Shown: positions 13,135 to 25,114 of the stretch, one piece after another
How positions within the stretch are numbered: position 1 is the stretch's first letter
Layout: each line of letters starts with the position of its first letter
The notes under the pieces: model-generated
The model's input: only the letters and a program-made list of their open reading frames with translations
Told to the model about the DNA's origin: nothing
The model's database searches: none
Made by a program: the position numbers and the translations under genes
Assembly (NCBI GenBank): GCA_025024175.1
Contig: QCXZ01000064.1
Span: forward strand, 40,197,325 to 40,261,324
Source of the DNA: Rhyzopertha dominica
Taxonomy: Eukaryota; Arthropoda; Insecta; Coleoptera; Bostrichidae
DNA length: 64,000 bases
Direction of reading: 5' to 3'

Positions 13135-13469
13135 TAAGTGAACTAATTTTGATAATAGAGCTAATAAAGAAATGAATGTTGCATGAGTTTTCTAACATCC
13201 ACAGAAAATGAAATCAGTACAAAAGTATTTTTGTCTAAAAATGAAAGAGCCATAGCGTAAATAATACGGCAACTGAATTGAGGAAATTTACACAAGTATA
13301 CGTCTTCCAGTATGTTAGATGTTTGTTTAGTACCTTCTTAATCTTTCTACGACTTTATAAGATTACTGTAATATGTTTTACTTTTTATTATTTACTATTT
13401 AAACTTATTCATCTTAGAATCGATACCCATGTATGCTATTTTAATCTAGTTTTTAATTTTACCTACAAT
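13135..13469. other. AT-rich spacer
   Basis: Contains a 70-codon AT-rich + frame (13278-13490) rich in F, Y and L with no recognisable motif. Probably non-coding. Confidence 0.4.
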
Positions 13470-13479
13470 GCGAAATACA

Positions 13480-15330
13480 GAGTGGGGTAGAATGGAAAGG
13501 CATTGATATGTAGCAAACTGTCTGCGAATCTCCGGAGCAAAATGTTTGAAAGAATCGGAAGCCAAGGTAATGGAGCTGACTTAATTGTTCCAGTGATTAG
13601 TTGCATTGCAGTATTTAGTTGAGTTATTTTTTCCTATGTGATGACTATTTTTTCTAGGTAGGAAAGCAGTATTCAGCAGTGCTATAAAGCAAGGCAGTTG
13701 CAGAAGTATGGAGTATACTTGCGTTTGCACCCCAACTTGTACCAGCAAGCTTATGCAGGATGTTATTATTTCTAGTCTGTAATTTTTTACTGATATTTTC
13801 TATATGTTTCTTGTACGTTAGAGACGTACCTAGAGTCACTCCAAGGTATTTTGACGACAAGTTATGTTTGAGAATTATGTTATTTGACATAATTGAAGTT
13901 ATTTGTCTTTTTATGATTGTTGAGATAAAAACAATTAACTTCTGTCTTGAACAGATTAGGGCACAAGCGTCAAGCTTTCAAATAGCAATTCATGGTCTCG
14001 TTGTCTCTTGAAAGGTTTTGTTCAAATACAGAAAAGTCTTTACTTTGCAAAGCCAATGCCATGTTGTCTGCATTTACAAAATACATACACTCGATTGCGT
14101 TACTGGAAGGTCACTTATGTAAAGGTTGAAAAGAATAGGCGACAGAATCGATCCTTATGGATAAACCATTATTCAAAAGTTTGCTACCTTTCTCTCCCAG
14201 AAACACTCTAAATTGACGTTGGGACAGCATTCGTTAGATAAGCTTCACAGTCTTTTCACATTTCGGAGTATTAAAGAGTTTGAGGATCAATCCATTCTTC
14301 CACACAGTATCATAAGCCGGCGATAAGTCTATCAACGCTACTCCAGTTTTCAGTTGTTTCTGGAAACTAGTTTCAGCATATGTTGTTAGTGCTAAGACTT
14401 GGTCACAGCAACTTTCGTTCTTCCTAAAACCTGGTTGTTCCTTCAATAACAGGTCATATTCTCTGGCAGAGTATTTTCTCTAGTAACTTGTAGCAGACAC
14501 TCAAGAGGGCAATGGGTTGGTAACTTTCTGCGTCATTTGGAGGTGTCCCAGGCTTTAAGATAGCAAAATCTTATTATGGAACAATAACGACCATTTCAAT
14601 CATTCGGCCCCAAGTTTTTCAAGAATTCTGGGTAAATACCATCAATACCAGCAGCTTTGCGGGCCTTCAGAGCACAAATAGCTTGCCGAAGTTCTTTCAT
14701 TGAGATTAATTGTGATAAATCTACTGAAGGTTCGCGCCTTTTTCTTAACTGACGAATCTGACTTAATCTTTTTCAACTCCTCCATAGATATTTGAACAGA
14801 ATTGGAGATATTAACCAGTCGAGAAGCTAAAACATTAGGCTAAGTTAACAATGTTTGTTTATGTGTTTCATTTCATTTCATATTGGTTCTAGTTTTTTCA
14901 GCATCTCGAACTGCTGCGACTGGAGTGGGTGAAGTTCATGCATGCTCTGCATTAGAGTATTCAATTTTTTTTCGAGAATGATTCAGGGATTCTCGAATCC
15001 TGTCAGCCAATTCATAAATGGAACGAGCTTGATACTGTTTATACAAGCTATCAGTAACATTTTCGAAAACCTCTTGGAATTGTTCTCTTTGCAGCAGCCT
15101 TTATTACACCAATACATCTATCGTAGTTTTGCTGGGACCCATCGAAGATTCATGTCAATTTGAGTACTAAATCCTAACCAGTCCGCTTATTGAAAGTTCT
15201 ATCGTGGTTTCTCAAGTGATGGCACATTTTTAATCTGTATCCCAACTACTACTAATTGTGGGCAATGTTGGCTTCGTGGAAACTCATTCAACACTTGCCG
15301 TATCACACTAAGAGGCATTAAATTAGCATC
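13480..15330 (-). pseudogene. Decayed non-LTR retrotransposon (endonuclease end to RT C-terminus)
   Basis: Read on the minus strand from about 15330 down, blocks appear in the correct order. They are VLNEFPRSQHCPQLVVVGIQ and DWLGFSTQID (end of endonuclease and linker), AAAKRTIPRGFRKC, SMKELRQAICALKARKAAGI (start of RT), PGTPPNDAESYQPIALLSV (RT block 1-2), EQPGFRKNESCCDQVLALTT, GVALIDLSPAYDTVW (RT block A, first catalytic Asp), NADNMALALQ (block C), then YLGVTLGTSLTYKKHIE, LAGTSWGANASILHT and ITGTIKSAPLPWLPILSNIL. The usual YADD catalytic box is NADN at 14063-14074, so the RT is inactive. At least six stops or frameshifts break the frame. The clade is uncertain, and no 3' tail or target duplication was found. 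Confidence 0.8.
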
Positions 15331-15339
15331 ACATGAGGA

Positions 15340-16140
15340 GATGTAGAAGTCTGGATTTTAATCACGTCTCCATCTTATTGAACTAAAGTTCTTCTCTTTT
15401 TCAGTGTAAGTAGCATAAGCCTATGTTTAAATAGTGAAATCTAAACAACTACAAACATGGTATTTTTAAGTCGAAGCCAATAAGCTTTATTAAAAAGAAT
15501 AGGATTCTAAATATATTTTTATCGTTGAAGACTAACACATCTCTTTTAGAAGTTTTACGAGCGCAAGGGAACCGACACCAAGGGCCCCCAAATCGCTATA
15601 ACTTACTTGACCTCCAAGCATTTAACACGAATTGAAAGCAAAGCACTACAGATATATGTTACGAGACGGCAAAACATAATGCCTGTATTATGTTTTATTC
15701 TTCAGTTTTACAACCCCGGCGGGGCGAAGTTAAGGTTCCTTTACTGGGGCATTAAAAGCTGTAATTCATATTTTCGACTTGTAATACACGATTCATATGC
15801 GACTACTTTTATGACGCATTTTTTTCGCTGTTCCGCGCCCCTTGACGTCATTTTACGGCGCTGGGGTGAATAACGGTCGTAAATGCGAGTACGGCTTCCA
15901 TCCGCCATCCGGATGAAGAAATAATTAACGCGACGTTAATTTTGATATTTTTTGCGATTGTTAAGATCGAAGCCGGAAGACGTGTTTTGGTTTTTAAACC
16001 GACCGGTCTAGGAGGGCAGAAAGTGAGTCTATTTATTTTTATTCGATGGCTTTACTGCTACTCAGCGGGGTGCCATAAAATCTTCGTTTAGCGAATTTCA
16101 TTTTGAACGCGAGGAGGAATGCACCATTAAGCAAAAAAAA
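15340..16140. promoter_or_regulatory. CpG-richer patch with a perfect CRE
   Basis: About 15690-16060 has many CG dinucleotides (CCCGGCGGGGCG, CGACGTTAA, GACCGGTC), in contrast to the AT-rich flanks. It contains a perfect cAMP-response element TGACGTCA at 15843-15850. It could be an unmethylated promoter of a transposon or gene, or simply a younger repeat. No transcription start or adjacent gene can be assigned. Confidence 0.3.
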
Positions 16141-16155
16141 AACTCCATTAGGTTA

Positions 16156-16428
16156 TTGGATTCCAATTCCTCAGACGTCTATAGTAATACCCCTTCTACC
16201 AACCTGTTATTACGTTCTGTTAAAAAATGGCGAAATAAAGTGAATTTAATTAACAATAGCACTAATCATAACTGCTTTAGTGTTATTATTAAAACAAAAC
16301 TTAATCTACATTACAGTAATCCGAATTTACCGATTTACCTAAACGACACTGATGATAAGGAACAAATAAACAAACTTTTTAGCTACCATAAAAAGAGAGA
16401 ACTATTAAATCTGCTGCATCATTACTGA
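16156..16428 (+). other. Unassigned 90-codon open frame, Asn/Lys/Leu-rich
   Basis: The frame opens downstream of the CpG-richer patch and ends at TGA near 16426. The product is asparagine-rich (for example NNSTNHNCFSVIIKTKLNLH) and finishes with a charged helix-like end (YHKKRELLNLLHHY). I do not recognise a family. Position after a possible promoter makes it worth noting, but length and composition are compatible with chance. Confidence 0.2.
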
Positions 16429-17289
16429 AATATGTTTCACAAAAAAATAAATCCAACAGTACACCGTTTTATTCAGAACTAAAAGAAGCAGTTAGGCTGT
16501 TGTTGAACTATAATAATAAGACAAAACGAATTTTTTGTGCCCATCTTTCGATACATTTCGAATTCAAACGTCTTCGCGCAAAAGAAGGTTCATCTAAATG
16601 ATGGTACCCAAATTGGTTAGAGATATTAAAAAGAAATAGTAATGCGCAACACTAATATCAAAACGAAGCTGTTTGTTCTCTGTTATACCACAAATCTTAT
16701 TTTGTCTATGATATAGCAAATTACTCATTCGCGGTAGTAAGTGTTTCTTCATGGAAGATATTATCCCTAAAATTAGAAATACTTGGTATACGCATTCAAT
16801 GTTTTGGAAATCAGAATCACCTTATATTCATTCGTCATTTATTTGCAGCAACGTTGGCCAATTGCGTCTAAATTATTTACATTTCCCTTATGAACGATAG
16901 AACATGGTCGCTAAACTTCACAGTTTAAACGCTTAAACATTTATAATTAATTAAGATCATTTGCAATCAGTTATTTGTCGGAAGCTGAATGAGCTTTGTC
17001 ATTATAGTTATCTTATATAATGATCTCAAAGAAAATGTTGCTTCTCCATACTGATGGGTGGTGGTAATTAAAATATTTCAAATTCTAATTGGGAGGTATA
17101 CATCCACAAAGAACTACTAAGTAGTATTTGATTATATATACAGAAATAAATTACATTATAGCGCTCGTACGATAGCTATTTCAGTAAACACTAAACAGTG
17201 GCATTATCAGGTGTAATGGGTAAACTAAATTCAATTTAACAATACATGTTCCTTAGTGCTAAGTTTTGGAGTGGCGTGATACACAGGAA
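16429..17289. other. AT-rich intergenic DNA
   Basis: No motif, long open frame or repeat recognised. Confidence 0.4.
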
Positions 17290-17600
17290 TTTCTTAATAG
17301 GGGAGAAAAACTCAATTCTAATTGATAGAATAGAGACATCGACGTTTGCATGACGATTTGTTTCAAATATATCTAATAAATTCAGTATTTCACCTTTCCT
17401 TCCTAAGCGGAACATAATATGTTTTTTTCCAACAAGTGGCTAGTGTAATAGAAATCTGTGCTTTTATTATCGAATGCCCTGAAGTTTGGCCTCCTATATA
17501 AACAGCACTACAGTTCAAACAGCTTGGAGTACATGCTAAAATTCGTTTGCTTTTATCCGGTTTTTCTTTGTGGTGGCTGATCAACTTGAAAATGTTCATT
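17290..17600 (-). pseudogene. GIY-YIG endonuclease-like fragment (Penelope-type)
   Basis: The minus strand reads CTPSCLNCSAVYIGGQTSGH, resembling the C-x2-C...VYIGQT segment that opens the GIY-YIG nuclease domain at the C-terminus of Penelope-like retroelements. About 100 bases on, in a shifted frame, it reads KGEILNLLDIFETNRHAN, matching the later K-G-x-x-L-x-x-L-E-x-x-E-I block of such domains. GIY-YIG nucleases make the nick that primes reverse transcription. Here a frameshift separates the halves and no RT domain is visible upstream, so only a scrap survives. A different family sharing this tail cannot be excluded. Confidence 0.45.
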
Positions 17601-19783
17601 ATTAGACGATTTCAGTTTTTAAATTCCAAAAGAGCACTAAAATGCGTAAATTTAGCTCTGTTTTGTACCTTGTGCTTTCAGTTTTGCCATGATAGCCAAG
17701 TCGTTGAGTGTAATTAAATTCTATGTGAAACAAGTCACTTATGAGGGTAACTATCGATATTGTATATTAACCATTATCTTTAATTTATGCTACTACACAT
17801 TAAGTTTACCCAAAACACTCACTGCAGTATTCATAGCACAAAAAGATAATTTCACTAAAATATTGTGCTTCGGTAAAAACGGCGGTTGAAATATTCACAT
17901 TTAGCTTTTCAAAAAAAAATTATAAAATACAAGTATTCTATTATTGTGTTAAGTTACTTCAAAAGACACTCTAATCCGCATCCGATATAAATGCCATTAC
18001 TGTTTATTTGGGTTCAGTATATTAACATAATAAAATAAAGTTTGCAGAAAAAACCAGCGAATTAATACTTAGAGGCGTTAATTTTCTTTGTCCATCAACT
18101 ATGGATACGAATCACGCTGATTTATTGTCAAAGCAATAAAACTCTCCACCAAAACATTTCTGGCACTGCGGTCTATAAAACACCCCGTATTAACACCTCA
18201 TTGATCTTTAACGACCCATAATGTTTAAGAACAGCTCGTAATAATTTTATATAGCATGCACGCACAAAAAAGTGCCGACCATCTTGTATTGTTATACATG
18301 GGTTACATGTCCGGAGACAGTTTTTTCTTGTGGGTAAGGTTACTAACATTAGTGAACTTAAACTAATGGTACATCGTAGGGTGGGAGAGCGCTTTGCCTG
18401 TCGTAAAAAATACATAAAAGTCGATGTTGTAGAATGCATCTAGAAGGCTTACGTACATCACAGAGATTGGGAGGGTCGATTTAGCACAAGTCTTCAAGAA
18501 CTTCACTACGAATCAAAACAATTTCTTAATTTTTTATTATTTATAAAGGGCAACTTTTACTAGCAGAGCTTCTGATCACTTTGCTTATATTTAGGTTTTA
18601 AAATAATCGTGTTGGATGTTATAATCGAACACTAATAGGTAATTTTTCAAAATTGAAAAATTCCAAGTTTGGCTTAGGTTGCTATGTTAACATTATTGCA
18701 AATTTTAGTCATATATTGTTATGTGTATATACATTATTTTATACTTTATGGATAATCTGTTTACTTAGTCTTTAAACTATAGCTGGATAGTGTACAAATT
18801 ACAAAAATATATATTCAATTTCGTTGGTTTGTATACTATAAATTATATTTACGAGTACTATACTGTGTAAGTGAAGAATAACTAAAGTAACTAGCCTTCT
18901 CAATGGCTAGTTTATAAGCTGCCCAAAACTTTGGGAAGAAATGTAAACTTAATTAATAATTAGTAACTAGTAAAACAAAATACCTGACATGCAGTTTAAT
19001 GTTATATACGAGATAATATTATTCCGTTTAGAAGGGAAGTAATAATCGTTAGTGTAGCCACGAGTTCCAAAGACCATCATGGGCAACATAGCCTACACGA
19101 GTAGGCGCCGATAAGCGGGTGGTTGGAAAGAAAAACCAACAGGCTGAGAGGGCATCAAAGGAAGCATGCTGAAATCGAGGACTTCGTTTCGAGCATTCAT
19201 TGAATATACACAAAAATAATTGCTGTAACATACTCTTACAGTAAAAATCGTTAATGTTTGCTGGGAATTTCAATCATTTTAACTTTATTTCTTACATGGT
19301 AGAGTTAGATTATGTAACTAGAGGTGTATTAAAACTCTGTTGTGAATTTAGAATAGTATATATACTCAAAATAAATAAGCAGCGACAGTTTGAAAACCTG
19401 TTCCAGGAGGTATGCCAACTAAAGGCACATAAATTCTAAATTAACATCTAACTTAAATACATTCGGGTTGTGCAAAAATTAAGGAAGATACGTGTAACTG
19501 AACTTGATCTTAGCAATAAAAATGACTACTATTTGGCAAATATTTTATAATTTATTTACGGGAAATTGAGCCATCATATATAATTTTATACAAATCTGAG
19601 AAGGTTGTTATATACATTTACACAAATGTTATATCCGATACGTTTAAAGCTGTTCATCGCCTACTAAGTTATTGAATAGTACTATATAACGTAAGAGGTG
19701 GTATAAATATTTATAAAAACTTGCGTAAAACTGTCAACTTATAGTAAATAAAACAAGATAGAGATTGTTGTTAAGGTTAAACC
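17601..19783. other. AT-rich intergenic DNA
   Basis: Only short open frames without motifs (for example 18173-18439 minus and 19049-19273 minus). Nothing I can support as a gene. Confidence 0.4.
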
Positions 19784-19788
19784 CATTG

Positions 19789-19941
19789 GGCCGGTTTCTC
19801 TTCCCTTTGCTAAAGTTGATGTTAGCTAAAATCAACCCTGTAACCATGACAATACCTTAAACCTCAAACTGATGCATGCGATTAGTTTAGATTTTAAATG
19901 AATAGTTGATTTTAGGTTAACATAGAGAAGAGAAACAGGCA
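19789..19941. mobile_element. 153-bp MITE with CATTG target duplication
   Basis: The left end reads GGCCGGTTTCTCTTCCCTTT. The right end, reverse-complemented, reads TGCCTGTTTCTCTTCTCTAT. These form imperfect terminal inverted repeats. CATTG stands immediately outside both ends (19784-19788 and 19942-19946). Inside is an AT-rich sequence without coding capacity. The same terminal wording recurs at the two ends of a 2.48-kb THAP-bearing unit at 59542-62022, including the internal block GTAACCATGACAA shared with that unit's right end. It is therefore probably a non-autonomous derivative of that family. Confidence 0.7.
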
Positions 19942-20184
19942 CATTGTTTCCAGTAGTTAAAATTCAGTTGTCAATTTGACTTTCATACGAGACACTGAAG
20001 ATGAAATAGCTATGAGAGAACGTAAAAAATATACTTCCAGACTAACAAATTTGCATAAAGCTTTTTTTTTCAAAAACAGGCCGAAAAATTTTGCTTACTT
20101 ACAGAAAATTTAAGCCTGAAACTGTCATTATGTCTGTTAAGGTACATTATTCCTGATATTGACCTATCCGATCCGATAAACATA

Positions 20185-20469
20185 TTGGGAGTAACAATGA
20201 ATACGGAAAGTAAGTTTAATAAATTGGAACTAAATGATGTAAAGCAGGTATACTGTCAAAATGAATTTAAAATATGCAAGCAACAATTTATAAAGTTAGA
20301 GAATATTAAGAAAGACACCAAAATAACATTACACAGCACTAGGGAAACTTTTCAGTTTGTGGTTCTGCACAAGGTTGTGCGCGCCAGTGCAAATAATTTC
20401 ACTAGGAATAAATGCAAATGCCTTGCTTCCAGGTATACATGCAACAAGCGCCACAATAATAGAGGTTAA
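20185..20469 (+). pseudogene. Possible tail of a KRAB-A/integrase-type element protein
   Basis: The product ends with FTRNKCKCLASRYTCNKRHN, resembling the C-x-C...C-N-S-R-C-H cysteine tail of the 'KRAB-A domain-containing protein 2-like' integrase proteins found in many invertebrate repeats. Upstream, VKQVYCQNEFKICKQQFIKL recalls the preceding 'Y-x-R-N-x-F-x-x-C' segment of the same family. Several zinc-type cysteines are missing and the central conserved segment before the tail is not recognisable. No integrase core is visible upstream. The assignment rests on wording recalled from the family and is tentative. Confidence 0.3.
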
Positions 20470-21085
20470 TTTAATAAATAATAATTTAGATGGTTTTATA
20501 TTCTTTGAAGCTGCATTATTATTTTACCACCTAATCGCCTATTTTTCTCAAATCAACACTAGCTAGTTTATAATACTAGCTAGCTTGCTGACGACTCTAC
20601 TGTACTATCAACATTAAGTTTACGTTTCATCCAAACATACCTGATAATTTACAAATTATGCAATAATGCTGATTATTTTATGTAGGTACTTTTGCGAATA
20701 TCTTAGTAGAAACAAGAGTTTCCATCAAAATAACTAGACATATTGTTAATTTAAATAGTAACCAGCTAGTTTGTAACCTAGACAGGTAAACCGATTAGCC
20801 GTAACATATATATGTTACTGATGAAGAGTCACATTACTGCTTAGGTATTAGTAAGGTTAATGTTAATTCTATAGGTAGAGTTTTGTTTACAATATTATGG
20901 TGTTTTCGTATTGACGTAGCGTGTCATTTAATGAAGTTTAAATTAATCATGAAAGCAGAAGCTGCCGATTTCACCTTTACTGTAATGAGAAACCAAACTA
21001 AGTTCTTGTGTGAGCAGCACGCAGCACTGATGAAAAAATATAGGATTGATTTGAAAGAATGCGGACTAAACAGTAAAACTTTTGT
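20470..21085. other. AT-rich intergenic DNA
   Basis: Contains a short palindrome-like CTAGCTAG pair near 20560-20585. No gene recognised. Confidence 0.35.
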
Positions 21086-21089
21086 AGCC

Positions 21090-21140
21090 TTTATTTCACC
21101 AACGTTTCGTCACCTAAATTGCTGCCTTCTTCAGGGCTAA
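21090..21140 (-). repeat. Penelope-type end signature
   Basis: On the minus strand the sequence runs CCCTGAAGAAGGCAGCAATT and then GACGAAACGTTGGTGAAATA. The combination CTGAAGAAGGC ... CGAAACGTTGGTGAAATAAA is a recurrent ending of Penelope-like and related GIY-YIG retroelements, where it belongs to the hammerhead-containing terminal repeat. It lies 3.5 kb upstream, in minus orientation, of the GIY-YIG scrap at 17.3-17.6 kb, a spacing that would suit one decayed element. The intervening RT is not visible. Confidence 0.45.
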
Positions 21141-21204
21141 TGAAGGATATTACAAAATAAAGGTACGTTTGAATTTCCAAAGAAAGAACCGTAGTTAATC
21201 AACC

Positions 21205-21370
21205 AATATGGGTTAACGACATAAGATAAAATTTCGTAGCGTTAGTAAATAGTACATTACCAATTTTGAAATTCCTGTGAAAGAAACACTGCTCAGCAAA
21301 CTAGTAGGGTTTTACGACATGAGATAAAGCTTTGTAGATCAGTAAATAATGCATCAATAATTCAACAAAT
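21205..21370. repeat. Degenerate direct repeat, period about 98 bp
   Basis: Two copies share the pattern GGGTT-ACGACAT-AGATAAA-TT-GTAG-AGTAAATA-T-CAT-A-AATT, one starting near 21209 and the other near 21307. It lies beside the Penelope-type signature and may be part of the same old element. Confidence 0.5.
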
Positions 21371-24300
21371 AATAAGGAACAAAAAGGTTGGGCACCACAA
21401 CACTTTAAAATAGGAGGCCTAAAGAGGCAATAACTTCAATTCTCTGTTAAATAAAAATGTATTAGGCACTTAGACGTCGATAAATATCAACTAACTTTAC
21501 TACACAAATCGGCAGTGGATCAGTTTGTTAACAATAAATTGAAAACAAATTCAGTAGACCCACCATATGGCCTCATAGCTACTACTAAGCATTATCTCGT
21601 GTACGAGTAGTAAACGCATACTGGTTTTCTGAGCTGTGTTTCTTTCATGGAAATTTTATACATTTATTTTCTAATTTTGGTGCTGAACGTAAAATAGAAA
21701 CGAGGCTTCCTGATCATGGGAAAGAAAAGATCAAGGCTGTAATCTATATTAACAGCTCAATAAAGGCAATGACACTAAGTTTAAAGTTTTGCTAGTAATA
21801 AAAACAGTTCGATAATGTGCATCAAACACTTGAAACGTCTAATATGGACTACTGGGCCATAATTTTCGTGCAATTTAGAAAAGCTATAGCATCCACTAAG
21901 TGCACCTATTATCCAAAATCATGATGAACAAATTAAAATGCATAAATAGCAAACATTTGATCAGATCTATAAGGTGGTTCACAAATGCGATGTCAAACTT
22001 ACTAGGGTTTTTTTTTACAAATAAACCCCTAGTTGACGACCTTCACTCGTTACATAATTTTAATCCTCTTATCATGAAACAGCACACCAGTTGTAACAAG
22101 TGCGGATCTTTCTGCACCAAAAGACAGGCTGCTGTCCCTAACAGTTCATCTTGTGTAGCATCAGGGTTTTCATAAACCAAAGACTTGATGCAACCCCACG
22201 TGTCGCACAGGTTTATAGGAAATTGCTTGGAAATGATGACTGTGTCCCGTTGTGCATTGCAAAAATTGTAAGATTCCGATCTGTTGCAAAAATTGTAGAT
22301 TCCGTGCTTGCACTCTTTTAAGACGATTGCCGTGCAATACGTGCCGCACTGATGAATGGACAGCACTTATTTTTGCGCCATTGCACGCGGCTGGTCCGGT
22401 TCCTTCATCTAATTTATACTTGCATACTTCTTTTTATCTGGCGTTGCAACTTTCTTCGCCAAAAAATTAATGTCTGCATACTCTTCAAACGTAGATGTGA
22501 CCATTTCAATTATTTAGAAGTACAGTCGCACACAAAATGCATGTGAAACACAAGATTAGGCAAGACAAGACTAAACTTAATTTTCAGAATAAAATTTCGC
22601 TTTTAGACGGAATCCAGTTTTCAGCGATCTTACCCTGATTTTATTGGAACCTCCTAGTTTAGCTGTTCAAGGATTAGGTTACGATCAAAAGGAGATTCGA
22701 AGCGCAGAAATGTTTCCGGATAACTCTAGAACGGATTACTTACCCTATTTGAATTTTTAGGTATTAAAGACGGCTTTTAAGCGATTTGCAATGTGACTTG
22801 CTTTACTACTCAGACTCAATATTTTGGAGTTGGCAGCGACTGTGACGTGTTTATTGTACAATTAACCTTTGATGGTAAATCAGTTATTACATATACTAAA
22901 TTAATTTTACCTGCAAATGAGCACGTGACATCATACAGCGTAACATCCTCGAAGAATGCGAATATATGCACGTGAAAATAAAAAAGTAACTAAAATAAAA
23001 GCTTTAACTTAAACAAAGGTATATTATTTACACTAATTACACAGCGACTTATGCGTATAATAACTAACAAATAATACTAAGAACTAGCAAAAGTACTGCT
23101 GGTACAGAACAGATAATTACAAAAACTCTCCAATCTTTCGAACGGCAATATTTTAGAAACAAAATTGGTCTTATAACGTTAAAAAATGGTAATATTTGCA
23201 AATAGCAGCACCATTTATTCCATTTCTACTTAGCAATTCGACCTAACAGTGGTAAGAAAATTGTGCATTGTGACATCACAGTTGCGTTGACCACTCGTTA
23301 AAAAATTAATCTCTCCTTATAAATAACTTTATATCTATCTTATTGCTTAATTTATCAAAAAAATAGGCGGATTGCAAACTTCCTTAAAGTTGCTCTAGTT
23401 TGCTGTTTGTCTAGCCTTTCTGTTCTGTTTTTTGTTGCTAGTAAGCATATAGGTGGAATCCCATTTATCAGGATAAAATGGTAATAATCAAGTCATCTAC
23501 TTCACCGATTTGAATGAGCAAGTTTGAAGAAGTAGCTTTTTCCAAGATGTAAATACTACAAATTATTAGGATATACAGGAAGACATAGGTTGGTATGTAC
23601 GATGAAATCAATATAATTTTTTATACATAATAACAGATGTTTCAGTTTTAAGGAAATATTCGTATAACACTAAAACCAGTTTGAATTTTAAAAATCAATA
23701 TTGATAATCAAACTAGATTTCAAGTGTGGTTCCCGAGATATCGCAATATCAAGCACATATTTCTTAATTGCCATTGACTGCCATAAGCAAATTAATTTAA
23801 TTTCGCCCCGCATGAAAAGCATAAGCCCGTTATCGCACCCGCATTCAAGTTTATAGTTTTCAAAAAAATTATAGACGCTTCTGGCGGCTTACCATCTTAC
23901 GATCTTCTTGGTAAAACACAACGTTAACAACGCTATTAACGTCGCTCACCGTGATTCCTCTTAGATTGCGTTAAGAAAGGTGTTCGCGATGTTATGAGTT
24001 TCCGTTCTAGAAATGTGTCCGCTCTACGCCTACTTGGGAAACGAACGCTCGATGTTCGTTGAACTTAAGCCCTAAAGTTAGGCTACCCGTTATGTCACAT
24101 CTGTATTAGTGTAATCTAGTATCAACAAACCGTCGTATACGTGTGCAATAAATCTGTACAAAGAAAACTACAATGTACTAAAAAGCATAATGTAGTAAGT
24201 GGGTTTACGCAGAAGGTTTACAAAACGCCTAACCCGTAATATTTTTAAATTTTTGCAGCACTTGACAGTAATATACTATAAGTTTAAATAATTTTTACAC

Positions 24301-24720
24301 ACACCAGCAAGCTCGATGCCAAATAAAAACACAATATATCCAACACGAAAGCCAATTGTCCTTGATTGTGCCATAACATCGCAGTCAAAAGTCATTCCAC
24401 TGATTACCTGACTTCTGTAAATTTTAAAGACGAGACTGTTGCTAAGTAAGCCAACGCGGAAGAGAAAATGATACTGTGACTAATAGACCAATATCTTACG
24501 TAATAGTCAACAGCCTGTATAATAGTTAAAAAAAGTTATTATTACATCTGTACGATTGTGGTTATCTCTGATGCCTGTCGATACAGCCCAACGAAGAAAA
24601 TGCTGTTGCTACTTCAGATCATCACCAAATTATCTACAAATAGCCCCGAGACCGTTCAAATTAAATTTACAATACCAAATTCTGCAGCTTCACAAGCAAC
24701 GAAACGTTAAACAAGAAACA
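21371..24720. other. Intergenic, nothing assigned
   Basis: A 107-codon minus frame (22043-22366) is cysteine-rich (CGTYCTAIVLKECKHGIYNF) but matches nothing I know. The rest is AT-rich DNA without motifs. Confidence 0.4.
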
Positions 24721-24729
24721 CTTATGCTA

Positions 24730-25112
24730 AAGAGAGTGATAATAAAGCAATGCAAGCAGTACGTCATTTTTCCAAGTAGTCTCAATTACGTTCTATGCAC
24801 TTGATTCAACATTTTGGACGTGTGCAGACCCTCTAATGTACCGCCTGGATTATTTCATCATTACTTCGAAATTTGTTCTCTGCCTTTTTAATTACATTTA
24901 ATTACACCAATATATGATAATCTATTGGGGCGAAATCAGACGATTAAGGAAGATTTTGTAGACACCCAAACTTTTAATCTTGGATGGTCATCGTAGTTGC
25001 ACGCGCAATACGTGGCGGCGCGTTGTAGTGCTGCAAAAGAATACCTTTACTTTTTGTTCTCACGGCTGGCTTGAAACGACTCTTCAGAAGTTTTAAGTAT
25101 GTGGCATCATGA
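24730..25112 (-). pseudogene. Mariner transposase C-terminal half
   Basis: Minus-strand blocks appear in order: LKSRFKPAVRTKSK, ILLQHYNAPPRIARATTMTI (the second catalytic Asp region, usually H-D-N-A-R-P-H; here the Asp is Y), SSDFAPIDYHIL (usually Y-S-P-D-L-A-P-S-D-Y-H-L, third catalytic Asp region) and KCIERN-DYLEK (the C-terminal end). Mariner transposases are about 345 aa and use a DD34D triad. Here stops interrupt the frame and the N-terminal half is missing. It directly follows the end of the EN-RT element on the same strand. Confidence 0.8.
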
Positions 25113-25114
25113 CT

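Noticed and set aside
22043..22366. 107-codon minus frame, cysteine-rich, partly similar in wording to a frame at 6571-6828
   Set aside because: The shared pattern is too short (C-T-A-x-V-L-K) to claim homology by eye, and no family fits.
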